DNA of 64,000 nucleotides from Candidatus Physcousia equi (GTDB lineage: Bacteria; Bacteroidota; Bacteroidia; Bacteroidales; Bacteroidaceae): contig JAGHUD010000011.1 of assembly GCA_018065005.1 (NCBI GenBank), forward strand, positions 46,592 to 110,591, in the 5' to 3' direction. A program made the translations under genes and the position numbers. How positions within the stretch are numbered: the stretch's first letter is position 1; each line of letters opens with the position of its first letter. Below are positions 42,870 to 52,397 of the stretch, one piece after another. The notes beneath the pieces are model-generated. The model made no database searches. It was not told where the DNA came from and saw only the letters and a program-made list of their open reading frames with translations.

Positions 42870-43376
42870 AAAGAGAATCCAGAATGGCATCCGCGCTCTC
42901 CCCCTCATCCAGCGCTTGAAGAGACTGGTGCAGCCCTGCTTGAAGCCACGCACCAAGTCGCCCAGATGGTACGTGCGCTTACGGCTGGCACAGTACGGCA
43001 GGTCGCGCTTCACCTCAACTATGAGGTGGATGTGCGTAGGCATGATCGTGCGTGCTTTGACCTCAACATCCCCGAACTGGGGGTAGCTGCTGATGGCATC
43101 AATCTTGTAATCCACCATCCGCCCCAGTTCTGTAAGCTCAGGATGCGGATAAGCCTCCGTATCGGCCTCAGCCATTGGGTCACCTACGATGTGCGACAGC
43201 AACATGCCCTCGTAGCAACGTCCCTCGTCATCCGTGCATATATGGATGGTGAGCAGATACGTGCCCATGCGTGTATAGTCATGCCAGACGGCGCGCCTCT
43301 TCTTGTTGTGCTTGATGGGCTGTATCTGGATGCCGAGGCGGAGCGCTTCTTCTTTGGTGTGCGGCATAGTAGCAGG

Positions 43377-44630
43377 TCAGTTTTCGCTATGTTCAGCCAT
43401 CGCTTTGTGGTAGACCTCAACCATCTGTTCAGCTTTCTTTTCCCAACTGAGTTCCTGCCGCTTTGCCTTGCAGCCCTCAGACATCCGTTGCAGTTCATCA
43501 CGATGATGGTAGAGATAATCGATCCTCTCCGCAAAGTCCTTCACGCTCTGCTCAGGATTCGTGAGTGGAACTTTTACGCCTACTGTAGAATCGATGACAG
43601 CAGCCATGCCGCAACAGTCAAAGCACAGAACAGGAAGATGATTGCTGACAGCTTCAAGCACCACGGTTGACGTGTCCTCGTTGATGCTGGAGAAGAAGAA
43701 CAAGTCGGCTTCTCGCATTTCCTGCATAATCCGGTCATTTCTGACAGCCCCCATTAGGTGTACCTGACCATGTAATCCTAAGCGATCAACCAGATTCTTC
43801 GCTGCCTTTATTTGCTCTTTGTTGCCCGTTCCAAAAACCTTTAGGTGCACGTTGGGAAGGTTTGCTGCGCCAATTGCTTTTATAGCGATGTCCAGTCTTT
43901 TTCGGAAATCGAATTTTCCGATCCATAGGATGCGGAAAGTGACATTTTCGAAATTGTGGCTTCGCGTCTCATCTCTTTCCAAAGACTCAAAGCAGCCCGT
44001 TTCCGGAATGAGGATACTATCGCGTCTCACGTATTTCTTGATGCCTGTTTGCGAATCGGGGATAGAGCTGACAAGAATATCAGCACGCTTGAAAGCCTTG
44101 TTGATTCGCGGAGCGTATTCCAACTGTAGCCTATTCAAGATGTTCTTAATGGCAGAGAACATCCATAGACGTAGTCCGCCGCCACGAGCGTATGCAAGTG
44201 GAAACTGTTTGATGCCTCCGATGGGTCCCCAGACAAGAGGGATTCTCTTTATGCTGTACAAATAGCCAGGCTCTCTGAATCCTATCATGTTCAGTTGGTG
44301 CAACACATCAATGTGTGTCGAAGCAATAATACGCAACGCTTCGTTCAATGCACGCTTCTGCCACTTTGCATAATAGTAGTAGAATCGCCAATCGCCCTGA
44401 TTCCAGCACATCCTGCGTATCTTCTCACCAACCGGAAGGTAATAGAAGTGCATATTGTGTCCGTACTCCAAGGTAGAAAGCACGCGCTCTATGTCTTCAC
44501 GAAATTCTCCTTCCGTGATGATATGCAGCACACAGTGCTTGGCCAGATGGCAGCACCAGTTCCAAGCCATGCCAGGTTCAGAACCGCGATTGGGCCCACA
44601 GGCGTATGCATTGATGAGTATGGTGAGCAT
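43377..44630 (-). CDS. Family 4 glycosyltransferase
   Basis: 417 aa, GT-B fold. The N-terminal domain begins LTILINAYACGPNRGSEPGM. The C-terminal donor domain has FRILWIGKFDFRKRLDIAIK near residue 232, VHLMGAVRNDRIMQEMREAD, and the nucleotide-sugar-binding INEDTSTVVLEAVSNHLPVL near residue 318. A retaining transferase of the capsule pathway; the donor is unknown. Its ATG overlaps the upstream stop (TGATG). Codon use is AT-richer than in flanking housekeeping genes. Confidence 0.88.
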   Translation of the reverse strand: MLTILINAYACGPNRGSEPGMAWNWCCHLAKHCVLHIITEGEFREDIERVLSTLEYGHNMHFYYLPVGEKIRRMCWNQGDWRFYYYYAKWQKRALNEALRIIASTHIDVLHQLNMIGFREPGYLYSIKRIPLVWGPIGGIKQFPLAYARGGGLRLWMFSAIKNILNRLQLEYAPRINKAFKRADILVSSIPDSQTGIKKYVRRDSILIPETGCFESLERDETRSHNFENVTFRILWIGKFDFRKRLDIAIKAIGAANLPNVHLKVFGTGNKEQIKAAKNLVDRLGLHGQVHLMGAVRNDRIMQEMREADLFFFSSINEDTSTVVLEAVSNHLPVLCFDCCGMAAVIDSTVGVKVPLTNPEQSVKDFAERIDYLYHHRDELQRMSEGCKAKRQELSWEKKAEQMVEVYHKAMAEHSEN

Positions 44631-45496
44631 CAGCTACACTTTAGCTTGTTGATGGCTCTGCGCCACACCTGCCCCACAGCGCGCACCATGAATCGCGTGG
44701 CAAATGTGCATTTGGGATGTCGGCTCTTTGACACCCGCAGACCGAAGCGCGCCAAGAGGTCGTCCACTTGGTGTATGAGCGAAGTGTGGAAAGTCATCTT
44801 CACATCGTTGTCCACGTTGCCACGATGTATCACCTCCATCCACATCTGCTCGTCCTTCAGGACACGTATCGTCACATCCTTCTGCTGAAAGAGAAAAAAG
44901 TGACCGCCAAAATCAAAACATGTGCGCACCTCATCTTCGTGCTCAACCAAAGTGATGAAATGGTTGTTGGGGTAACAGATGCGCGTGCCGATGCCATACT
45001 CATCGAACCACTGCACACCATACTTGAAGGTGAAAAAGGTGTGCACACTCGCACCGACCGCTTCCTGGCGCATACGCTCCACGAAATCTGCTGAGATGGC
45101 ATCATCGCTGTCCAGATAGGATGTGAGCACGATGCCCTCCGGCATGCGTCCGATGGAATCAAAATAATCTGCTATGTAACGTTGGGAAAGCAGGCATGGA
45201 TTGCACTCCTCCTGACGCGAGACATAGACGGGACGCAGTTGTGGGAGCCTGTCTGTCCACTGCGAAAAGGTGTCTTTGCACCATGCAGGTGTCAGTTCGT
45301 CAAGCAACACAACACAGAAGAACTGCTTGCACGTCTGCGACAGAAGAGACGCATATGTGTAGTGCTCAAAGAGACGCATGCGCTCTTGCAGCCAGGCATC
45401 GGTCAGGGTGGTTCCGCCCTTCTTATCCTGCTTCCAAAGCGGCAGATTGAATCGTGTCAGAAAGAAATGGGTGATACGAGGTGACTTTCGTTCCAT
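44630..45496 (-). CDS. Putative rhamnosyltransferase-like glycosyltransferase
   Basis: 288 aa. ITHFFLTRFNLPLW at the N-terminus, LFEHYTYASLLSQTCKQFF and the metal-binding TSYLDSDDAISADFVERM near residue 128 fit the 'putative rhamnosyl transferase' group of GT-A enzymes. The conserved RFN and late FTFKYGVQWFDEYGI are as in that family. The sugar specificity is inferred from the family name only. It overlaps the next gene by one base (TGATG) and lies 18 bases after the preceding gene, inside the operon. Confidence 0.78.
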   Translation of the reverse strand: MERKSPRITHFFLTRFNLPLWKQDKKGGTTLTDAWLQERMRLFEHYTYASLLSQTCKQFFCVVLLDELTPAWCKDTFSQWTDRLPQLRPVYVSRQEECNPCLLSQRYIADYFDSIGRMPEGIVLTSYLDSDDAISADFVERMRQEAVGASVHTFFTFKYGVQWFDEYGIGTRICYPNNHFITLVEHEDEVRTCFDFGGHFFLFQQKDVTIRVLKDEQMWMEVIHRGNVDNDVKMTFHTSLIHQVDDLLARFGLRVSKSRHPKCTFATRFMVRAVGQVWRRAINKLKCS

Positions 45497-45514
45497 CCTG
45501 AATATGGTTTTGGA

Positions 45515-46435
45515 TTATGATGGCTTGATGTGCAGCAAACGTCTCATCTTCTTGACCACGCCCATCCAGCGGATACGCTTGAAGTCGCGATTGCTGATGC
45601 GGAGCCGCTCGGAATTGAGCACCGCCTGGTCATCGTAGAGCAGCGGCCATTCGAGACTGCCGATGCAAAGATGAGCGTAGGGGTCCTTGTCGTAACGCGA
45701 ATAGTGAGCGCCCCCATCCATGCCGATGTTGATGGCAAGGTTATCTCCTGGTTCGATGACCAGACCGCCATGATGGATGATGGCAAAGAACCAGCGTGTG
45801 GCCCACGAAGTGCTCTTGTGTGGTGCACGGTAGACCACTTTCCAGTAATGATGCATCATCAGTCCGCGGAAGATGTCGAAGGTGCGGATGAGGCGAAGTC
45901 TGCTCCACTGAGGGAAATGTAGCATCTCCATGTCCATGCGCTTCCATGCCCGTGCCCATGTAGCCCACCCCCAGCAATGAAAGTCGTTGGCATAGACGTA
46001 GGTGTTGCGCTGCAGCGGATTTGGATAGTGGTTTTGTGCTGAAATCTCCATCACCCGCTCATCATCTTTATAGCGCGGCAAGAGTTCTTCACAAAGGCGA
46101 AAGAAGTCTTGCCCCACCACCACATCGTCTTCGATGATGACGCCCCACTCCTCCTGTTCGAAAAACCAACTGATGGCTCCCGACACGGCATAGGCACAAC
46201 CGAGATTCTCCTCGCGGAAGAGTGTCTTCACCTCGCAGGGCCAGTCCACGGCATCTAGCATCGCCTGACGCGTCTGTGCCACAGCCTCAACTTCGCCCGT
46301 CTTGCCAGGTCGCGCGCCATCACACTCCAGATAAAGGCGCTGGGGCTGATAGCGACGTATGGCTTCCATGGCTTGTGCCACATGGTCGGCACGATTGAAG
46401 GCTACGACGAGGATGGGTAGTTTCTCTCTCTTCAT
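45515..46435 (-). CDS. GNT-I/HlpA-like glycosyltransferase
   Basis: 306 aa from ATG 46435. The GT-A-like start LPILVVAFNRADHVAQAM, FREENLGCAYAVSGAISWFF and the acidic VIIEDDVVVGQDFF near residue 100 resemble the GNT-I-like/HlpA group of nucleotide-diphosphosugar transferases. FHCWGWATWARAWKR near residue 170 is also typical. The chosen ATG overlaps the stop of the upstream GT2 gene (TAATG); earlier in-frame starts lie inside that gene. Donor and acceptor unknown. Confidence 0.82.
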   Translation of the reverse strand: MKREKLPILVVAFNRADHVAQAMEAIRRYQPQRLYLECDGARPGKTGEVEAVAQTRQAMLDAVDWPCEVKTLFREENLGCAYAVSGAISWFFEQEEWGVIIEDDVVVGQDFFRLCEELLPRYKDDERVMEISAQNHYPNPLQRNTYVYANDFHCWGWATWARAWKRMDMEMLHFPQWSRLRLIRTFDIFRGLMMHHYWKVVYRAPHKSTSWATRWFFAIIHHGGLVIEPGDNLAINIGMDGGAHYSRYDKDPYAHLCIGSLEWPLLYDDQAVLNSERLRISNRDFKRIRWMGVVKKMRRLLHIKPS

Positions 46436-47256
46436 TATTTTATCCATAGCTTTGGGAAGAGACACCGTAGGTACACCAAACAATATTGCACAGAAGCCTT
46501 GAACAGCGACTCTTGTCTCTTCAGGTGGAACACTTCTTTTGGTGGCATACCATTCGGGCGTTTGAGCATGGCCCATCTCTGCTTAAACGGCACATCGGGA
46601 TTGCACCATCGATCCATGTGTGGGTGAACATCACACACGCCGACTGGCTTTGCTGCTTGCACCATCTTGATGTTTGCCTTACGTGCCCGAATGGCATAGT
46701 CGAAGTCGCCCTTCGAATGAGCGTAGTAAGAGTCCAGATTACCTAACTTCCGAAACACATGGTCGGGCACCAAGACAGCATTGCCATTGAACACATACAC
46801 CTCCTTCTCTGTTCCATCAGCAGGGAGCAGACGACCATTTTTCCGCCCACCGTATGTCGGTTGTGATTGTGAAGCTGAGTCTACGGTAGCCCCCGCAATG
46901 ATGGCTTCATCGTCATGCCGTCTGGAGCAAGCAAGGAGCTGCTCTAAGGCAGTAGTGTAGAGATGGGTGTCGTCGTTGAGCCACAGGTAGTAGTCATAGT
47001 CCTTTGTGTGGCTTGCTTCTTCCCATGCTTTGTACATGCCACGATTCCAAAACAGTGTGCCGTCACCCTGGATGATGTGCACCTTCGGGAACTCCGCCCT
47101 AATGGCATCAGATGTGCCATCCGTAGAGCCATCGTCGGTCAAGAACACCTCCACGAGCACATTCTTTACAGGCGTCTGCGCATAGAGCTTACGAAGACAA
47201 GTCAGGGTTGTTTCCTTGCGGTTAAAGACGGTAATGAGTACGGCGAGTGACTTCAT
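46435..47256 (-). CDS. Family 2 glycosyltransferase (rhamnosyltransferase-like)
   Basis: 273 aa from ATG 47256 (a GTG three codons earlier is possible). SLAVLITVFNRKETTLTCLR, VFLTDDGSTDGTSDAI, GTLFWNRGMYKAWEEA and LWLNDDTHLY show a GT-A fold with NDD in place of DXD, as in rhamnosyltransferase-like GT2 enzymes. The C-terminal half contains SYYAHSKGDFDYAIRARK. It lies 16 bases after the upstream GT4 gene; its stop overlaps the start of the next gene. Confidence 0.87.
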   Translation of the reverse strand: MKSLAVLITVFNRKETTLTCLRKLYAQTPVKNVLVEVFLTDDGSTDGTSDAIRAEFPKVHIIQGDGTLFWNRGMYKAWEEASHTKDYDYYLWLNDDTHLYTTALEQLLACSRRHDDEAIIAGATVDSASQSQPTYGGRKNGRLLPADGTEKEVYVFNGNAVLVPDHVFRKLGNLDSYYAHSKGDFDYAIRARKANIKMVQAAKPVGVCDVHPHMDRWCNPDVPFKQRWAMLKRPNGMPPKEVFHLKRQESLFKASVQYCLVYLRCLFPKLWIK

Positions 47257-47272
47257 TGTTGACACAAACGTA

Positions 47273-48523
47273 TTATTGGCATGCTGACTCTTGAGCCAGC
47301 AATGCCTGATAGATTTCTATCTGATTGTTCACGACAAGTTCGGGGTCATTCTCCTTTAACCGACGAGAACGAGCTTGCTGGGCCATTGCCATAGCCTTTA
47401 CTCTATCCCGCAAAAGAGTCAGAATGTGATGCGCCCCCATGACGGTGTCGTTGGGTGAATAAAACAATGCTTCACTGTTGGCATCAGCCAATTCGGGAAG
47501 TGCTGCTGCATTCGAGCTAACCACAGGACAGCCCACCACCATGGCTTCTGCAAAAGCCAAGCAGTAGGTCTCAACAAAAGAAGGAACCACACACACATCG
47601 GCGTGCTGCAATTCTTTCACAAGCGAAGGTGCATCGAGTGGGCCCAAGAGTGTGACCTGGTTTTGCAAATCATATTTTCCTATCAGATGCTTCAAATAAA
47701 GACTGTAGCCATCCATCAGGCGATTGCCTATATAGAACACACCAGCTATGCGCAGTTCCACCGTTGGGAAATGCTCCTTGACCAGACACAGCATCTCCAG
47801 CAACTTGTGCAATCCTTTATAAGGTATGGCTCCGGAAAAAGAAAAGAACAAGACGGGATGTTCGCCTATCTCATATCGCTCCTTTGAAGCAGCATAGAAT
47901 GCCCGACGCAAGAGTATCCTGGAGTGATGTATGCAAGCCCTTGCTGCCATTTGCTCTATATGGGCTTCTACCCAATTGGATTGAACGGCGATGTGGCGAA
48001 ATGCTTCGATGTTGTGTTTTTCCTCTTCACCGCGTTTCCGAAAAACGTTTTGCTTGACCCACATGGTGCGCCAGGGCATTAGGATTTCTTTTAGATGTAT
48101 GCATCGGCATAGGTCGCCGAAGCTCATGCCTCCCATGTAGTAGCGAGCACAAGGTCCCACTAAGCCCTGTATTTCCAGTAGCGTAGGGCATGCTATATAG
48201 CCCTTTCTGTAGACAGAAGCCCATGCAGACTCCGTGCCCCAGATATGCACCAGGTCGGGACTATACTCATCGATGATCGAACGTATCTTCTCGCATAGCT
48301 CATTGGGGGCTTCGTGTCCGTGCTTCGTCAAGCCTTTGCGAGGGACGAGCCATTGCTTTATCCCCCTCACAACGCGACAACTCTCCTCTCCCCATGAGAC
48401 ATTGGCTATCTCCACGGAGTCTCGTTGATTCAACGCTTCCGCTAAAGGCTGCACCCACGTTCCGGTGTCGCACAAGTCGCTCTCGCGAAAAGAGAAATTA
48501 CTCAGCCAAAGAATCTTCATCAT
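47273..48523 (-). CDS. Family 4 glycosyltransferase
   Basis: 416 aa, GT-B fold. MMKILWLSNFSFRES opens the N-terminal domain; VLFFSFSGAIPYKGLHKLLE near residue 225 starts the donor domain, with VTLLGPLDAPSLVKELQHAD and the donor-binding PSFVETYCLAFAEAMVVGCP near residue 320. An inverting or retaining mechanism cannot be decided beyond family 4 (retaining). Its first 26 bases overlap the end of the Wzy gene, showing tight operon packing. Confidence 0.88.
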   Translation of the reverse strand: MMKILWLSNFSFRESDLCDTGTWVQPLAEALNQRDSVEIANVSWGEESCRVVRGIKQWLVPRKGLTKHGHEAPNELCEKIRSIIDEYSPDLVHIWGTESAWASVYRKGYIACPTLLEIQGLVGPCARYYMGGMSFGDLCRCIHLKEILMPWRTMWVKQNVFRKRGEEEKHNIEAFRHIAVQSNWVEAHIEQMAARACIHHSRILLRRAFYAASKERYEIGEHPVLFFSFSGAIPYKGLHKLLEMLCLVKEHFPTVELRIAGVFYIGNRLMDGYSLYLKHLIGKYDLQNQVTLLGPLDAPSLVKELQHADVCVVPSFVETYCLAFAEAMVVGCPVVSSNAAALPELADANSEALFYSPNDTVMGAHHILTLLRDRVKAMAMAQQARSRRLKENDPELVVNNQIEIYQALLAQESACQ

Positions 48524-49742
48524 ATAAACTATCTTGGTGCTCTTCTGTTAATGCTTCGCCGTCGTTGTCACTAAACTCACTGTCCTCGTTGGATAGTTCT
48601 GGACGGAATGCCTGAAAAGAAAACACCCAATACGTCCAGCAGAAAGGGAGCGACAAGTTAGGATTGGCTGAACCAATCAGATAAAAGATAATCATGATGG
48701 CCCACACATCTATCTTCGAGTAATAGCGAGTCAACCACTTCAAATGGAACATCACCAAGAGGGGAAAAAAGAAAAGAACGAAAAAGAGTCCGTACTTGAT
48801 AATCAGCGAAATTTCTCCATTCTCGACTCCACCCGTTCCCAATTTGTTCATGAGGTAGGCGTAGTTGTCTGGATGGCCATAGAGAATCTGATCCCAATTT
48901 AAGTACTTGTAAAACTCAAATACTTCAATTCTCGTGTGCGCGCTTCCGTCAAACACGTTGTCGGAATTGAGCAGACGGCCGCCCCAAATGCCAACATTGA
49001 CAGTCAAATAGTAGGCTACAAGCAGCACCAGAATCAACAGAAAGATGCTACTGCTTCTCAGTCCTTTTGCCTTATAAAATTCCCTAAAAAGAAGGGGAAG
49101 TGTCACGAAGAAAGAAACAAGGGTGGCAGCACGAGCATTAAATGCCAAGATGGCAAAGAAGCCCAAAACGAAGAGAAGCGCTTTAGACACCATGCCCAAA
49201 CTATTTGTCGTAACGATAAAAATGGACATGACCGCCACCACCATGGCATTCATGAGTGGGTGTCCCAAGATGGAGGTGCTACGGAAAAGCCAGCCTTCCG
49301 AGAGGTCAACAGGCACTTCATCTTCGGTCAGGAAGAAGTTGACCTTCAAATTATGCTCTACGATAGCAATGACGCACTCCGTAACGAAAAACGCTAAGAC
49401 CAACCAGCGGAGATGCTTGCGCTCAGTCGGTGTGATTGAGTTGAGCGCCACAAAGATGAGGGTGGGAAAAATGAGCAGACAAAGATAAGACTTGAAGTAG
49501 TCTTGTTCCAACAGATACTTCTCGACAATGCCTAACACGGCAACCACAAGAATCATGATCTCCGTCTTGTAGCTATTATCACCCCACTTGACGACTCCCG
49601 TGTAGCTTCCCCATACAATGTAAATGGAGAAGGGAAGCTGGGAAACAAGAACCATCTGTGATGCGCCTAATGCAGAACCAAGGCTTGTGCCTAAGAAGAG
49701 AGCGCAAAAGATAGATATATATAATAAGGTATTTTGTAACAT
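48498..49742 (-). CDS. wzy: O-antigen/capsule polymerase (Wzy-like)
   Basis: 414 aa with about 10-11 predicted membrane helices and a large extracytoplasmic loop carrying STSILGHPLMNAMVVAVM and SAHTRIEVFEFYKYLNWDQI, GHPDNY, as in Wzy/WaaL-type proteins. It would join lipid-linked repeat units in the periplasm. The C-terminus is a soluble, very acidic tail (SNEDSEFSDNDGEALTEEHQ). Position between glycosyltransferases and the flippase supports the role; sequence similarity in this family is always weak. The gene is AT-rich. Confidence 0.8.
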   Translation of the reverse strand: MLQNTLLYISIFCALFLGTSLGSALGASQMVLVSQLPFSIYIVWGSYTGVVKWGDNSYKTEIMILVVAVLGIVEKYLLEQDYFKSYLCLLIFPTLIFVALNSITPTERKHLRWLVLAFFVTECVIAIVEHNLKVNFFLTEDEVPVDLSEGWLFRSTSILGHPLMNAMVVAVMSIFIVTTNSLGMVSKALLFVLGFFAILAFNARAATLVSFFVTLPLLFREFYKAKGLRSSSIFLLILVLLVAYYLTVNVGIWGGRLLNSDNVFDGSAHTRIEVFEFYKYLNWDQILYGHPDNYAYLMNKLGTGGVENGEISLIIKYGLFFVLFFFPLLVMFHLKWLTRYYSKIDVWAIMIIFYLIGSANPNLSLPFCWTYWVFSFQAFRPELSNEDSEFSDNDGEALTEEHQDSLYDEDSLAE

Positions 49743-49821
49743 CTGTTTAATACAGAGCTATCCGTCTATCGATGTAGTTGAAATACTATATTCATGTCAA
49801 CATCAGTCTGCTCTTCATTCA

Positions 49822-50817
49822 TCACCAATAGCATCCATTTTCGACTTGTTCAGCGTGCTTTGGTTTATCTGAGAGTGAAGGATAGACCCAATGCTCATTA
49901 AATAATTGCAAATAAACTCCTTCTTTTTCGAATTCTTGTACACCATACAAAGGATTATCCCAGCGTCTGCCACGTATGCCAAAAAGCAGTTGCAAGGCTC
50001 CACCTAAATGAACCGACTTTTTCCCTTGTCGTTTACAGTGGGCAGCAAGAGGAAAGCCATAGGCTCCACACCCGATAAGTGCTATGTCGTAGTATTCTTT
50101 ATCCACTTCTGCTTTCATCCATTCAAGGGCTTCAAACCAATCGGCAAATCCACCAGCTTCGCCGCCAATACTTTGTACTGCCTTGACAACACGCAGTTGA
50201 AAAGAGGGCAATACATCAGGGTTCAAAAACAAATCTAAGCGGTGATTATTGTATTGATTCTCTATCAACTCCGAAAAAGGGTGAACCACCACAACTTTTT
50301 TACCCTCCAAAGCTTTTGTCCAAGGCTTATAGGACCAATAGGGTTCTAAGTATAGAAGTCGAACCTTTAGAATATCGTGAGGAAGAAAGTCTTCTGCAAA
50401 TAGTTCTTCTCCTATCCAACTCCCCAACAAGTCAATACTTTTTGAATCCTCAGCAATAAGATGAGCAAATCGCAGCAGATTTTCCTTTGTATTGGGAAAG
50501 AATCCCGCATTAGAGAGCATTTGACTGCAGTTCAGTTCATTCCACCACCATTCTCGCTCATTATTGGTGATATATCTCCAAATACTGTGTTTTGGTGATT
50601 CTATGCTACGTGCGTTGTTTACATTCATCAATTCGACGCTTCCGAAACGAGCAATCATACATGGGTCATCACTCGTGAGCAAACGAAAGATGGCTTCTGA
50701 TGCTTGGTCTGGATGGTTAATAATGTTCGGAATGTCACGTTTCGCATCGAACTTATGCCAAAAAGACGTAACATACAATTTGTGCAAAACTTTGAGTATC
50801 TGATGTTTCCAATTCAT
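49822..50817 (-). CDS. Polysaccharide-locus protein, possible GT-D-like glycosyltransferase
   Basis: 331 aa, soluble. MIARFGSVELMNVNNARSIE near residue 53 resembles the RFGDGE motif of GT-D fold transferases (DUF1792), and IGCGAYGFPLAAHCKRQGKK with VHLGGALQLLFGIRGRRWD near residue 270 looks like a conserved C-terminal block found in capsule clusters. The middle VVVVHPFSELIENQYNN is Rossmann-like. The GT-D link is tentative. It begins 3 bases after the flippase stop codon, so it belongs to the capsule operon; AT-rich. Confidence 0.6.
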   Translation of the reverse strand: MNWKHQILKVLHKLYVTSFWHKFDAKRDIPNIINHPDQASEAIFRLLTSDDPCMIARFGSVELMNVNNARSIESPKHSIWRYITNNEREWWWNELNCSQMLSNAGFFPNTKENLLRFAHLIAEDSKSIDLLGSWIGEELFAEDFLPHDILKVRLLYLEPYWSYKPWTKALEGKKVVVVHPFSELIENQYNNHRLDLFLNPDVLPSFQLRVVKAVQSIGGEAGGFADWFEALEWMKAEVDKEYYDIALIGCGAYGFPLAAHCKRQGKKSVHLGGALQLLFGIRGRRWDNPLYGVQEFEKEGVYLQLFNEHWVYPSLSDKPKHAEQVENGCYW

Positions 50818-50820
50818 TGA

Positions 50821-52359
50821 TTATTTTTTGAGATTCTGCTTTTGCAGCATATTTTTTACACAAGAGAGAACCTTGAATCGTTCATCATGTGTAAGAACAA
50901 CAAGCCAACCAGTTAAGCAGATAATGAAAGGGGAAGATAAACTTAGACACCAAGCAGCCATCTCGCAGTCGGAGAAAGTCTTTACGCAAAAATAAGGTAA
51001 CACACCCATAAGTGTGACTGCTGCACAGGGTGCTATGACATGTCTTAGGTATTCAGGTATCGGAAACTGTGTTCTGATATGTGCAAAATAAAGATTGGTG
51101 ACACCTCCACATAGTCCCCAGCAGACAATCCACACAATGTAGAGCCACACTGGCGACCATCCCAACATGAACAGACAAGGAACCACAAGCAGAGGCAAGA
51201 CATTAAGCACCGATTTCACTATCACATAATTCTTGATGTGACCTTCCGCATAGACCAACGTGTACACACTGCTAAAAAGTTGCTCAACGATAGAGCGTAC
51301 CAACTGAAGCTGAGTGAACACAACTGCCCACTCAGGAACATTCTTCAGCCACAATCTCAACACGGCGGGCGCCATCAGAATCATAGGAATTTCAAACACT
51401 AACATGATCCACGTAGAGATGCGACAGCCAAAAAGTGTTACATAAATCGTTCGCGCCCTGTCTTGCGCACCCGCACTCTTTACCAAAATGGGATTGACCG
51501 CCTTCATCAAATTCTGGGAGAATTGCATCAGCATACCAGAAACCTGATTGGCAATGCCCTGCGCTGCATTCAAGACAACTCCAAAGAAATGGTTGATTAC
51601 AATTCCCAATCCATACTGAGTGATCATGGAAGAAACAGAAGCAAGGAAATTCCACCCGGCAAATGTGGTCATTTCACGAAAAAGGGTGCGTGAAGCATAT
51701 CTGCGTGGTGCAACCACACACTCCTCATAATGCCGATGGCAATAGACACGCATAATGGTGAGGGTGATGAGCGGAATGCAAGCCATGAGGATGCCATAGA
51801 GAACAAGCTTGTCGCCTCCATATAGGAAACATAGAAATGCCACTGCCAGTTTGAGCAGACTCTCCAATATGCCTACAAGGGCATAATATCGCATATTCTC
51901 ATGTGCATTGAGCATGGCATCATAGGGCACCGACATGATGGTGAACATCGTGCTCACGATGAGACTGCCATAGACGACCTTTGCGGCAGCCAATCGTCCG
52001 TCGGGAATATTCAGCAGTCCGTCGAAGAAGAAAAAACCGGCTGCCAGCAACATGACACCCACGACACAGGCTATGACGAAGTGAAGGAGTAAGGAGACGT
52101 TGAAGATGCCCTTCTGCTTTTCTTTGTTGCCTTCTCCCTCGGCATAGCTCATAAAGCGCTGCGTGGCATTTGCCATGGCAGCATTGAGGAAGCCAAGCAT
52201 AGCGATGGCGCCTCCCACGAGATGGAAGATGCCGAAATCCTCCTTGCCCAGTCCTTCCAGGATGAGGCGGGTGGTGTAGAGCGATACGAACATCGTGATA
52301 CCCATCTTGGCGTAGAGGTACCCCGTGTTCTTTATGACTCTGTTTGCGGTTGAGGGCAT
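50821..52359 (-). CDS. wzx: Oligosaccharide flippase (Wzx-like, MOP superfamily)
   Basis: 512 aa with about 14 membrane helices. VIKNTGYLYAKMGITMFVSL, TTRLILEGLGKEDFGIFHLV and the following GGAIAMLGFLNAAMANATQR are the typical N-terminus of Bacteroidetes Wzx flippases. It moves undecaprenyl-linked repeat units to the periplasmic face for Wzy. It lies 38 bases downstream of the AAA/PD-(D/E)XK gene on the same strand. The C-terminal half is AT-richer than the N-terminal half, which may reflect recombination within the gene. Confidence 0.92.
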   Translation of the reverse strand: MPSTANRVIKNTGYLYAKMGITMFVSLYTTRLILEGLGKEDFGIFHLVGGAIAMLGFLNAAMANATQRFMSYAEGEGNKEKQKGIFNVSLLLHFVIACVVGVMLLAAGFFFFDGLLNIPDGRLAAAKVVYGSLIVSTMFTIMSVPYDAMLNAHENMRYYALVGILESLLKLAVAFLCFLYGGDKLVLYGILMACIPLITLTIMRVYCHRHYEECVVAPRRYASRTLFREMTTFAGWNFLASVSSMITQYGLGIVINHFFGVVLNAAQGIANQVSGMLMQFSQNLMKAVNPILVKSAGAQDRARTIYVTLFGCRISTWIMLVFEIPMILMAPAVLRLWLKNVPEWAVVFTQLQLVRSIVEQLFSSVYTLVYAEGHIKNYVIVKSVLNVLPLLVVPCLFMLGWSPVWLYIVWIVCWGLCGGVTNLYFAHIRTQFPIPEYLRHVIAPCAAVTLMGVLPYFCVKTFSDCEMAAWCLSLSSPFIICLTGWLVVLTHDERFKVLSCVKNMLQKQNLKK

Positions 52360-52397
52360 TGTTCTTCTGTGGAAGCTACGTTTCTCTTTTTTACTGG

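Larger units (their letters stand above)
41923..43367 (-). pseudogene. REP-associated transposase (RayT, Y1/HUH family), frameshifted
   Basis: The 5' part (43367 to about 42900) encodes a RayT-like N-terminus: MGTYLLTIHICTDDEGRCYE, the HUH motif in IMPTHIHLIVEV, and LGDLVRGFKQGCTSLFKRWM. Similarity then continues in another frame, reading ...KTDITLWEDKYNDRVLIDDK and onward to 41923. The switch falls at a run of five G (42900-42904, plus-strand C) and needs one extra base or a -1 slip. The 3' part contains in-frame REP-like palindromes and a 15-bp tandem repeat. It lies 9 bases after a glycosyltransferase gene, within the capsule operon. It may be dead, phase-variable or a sequencing error. 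Confidence 0.75.
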
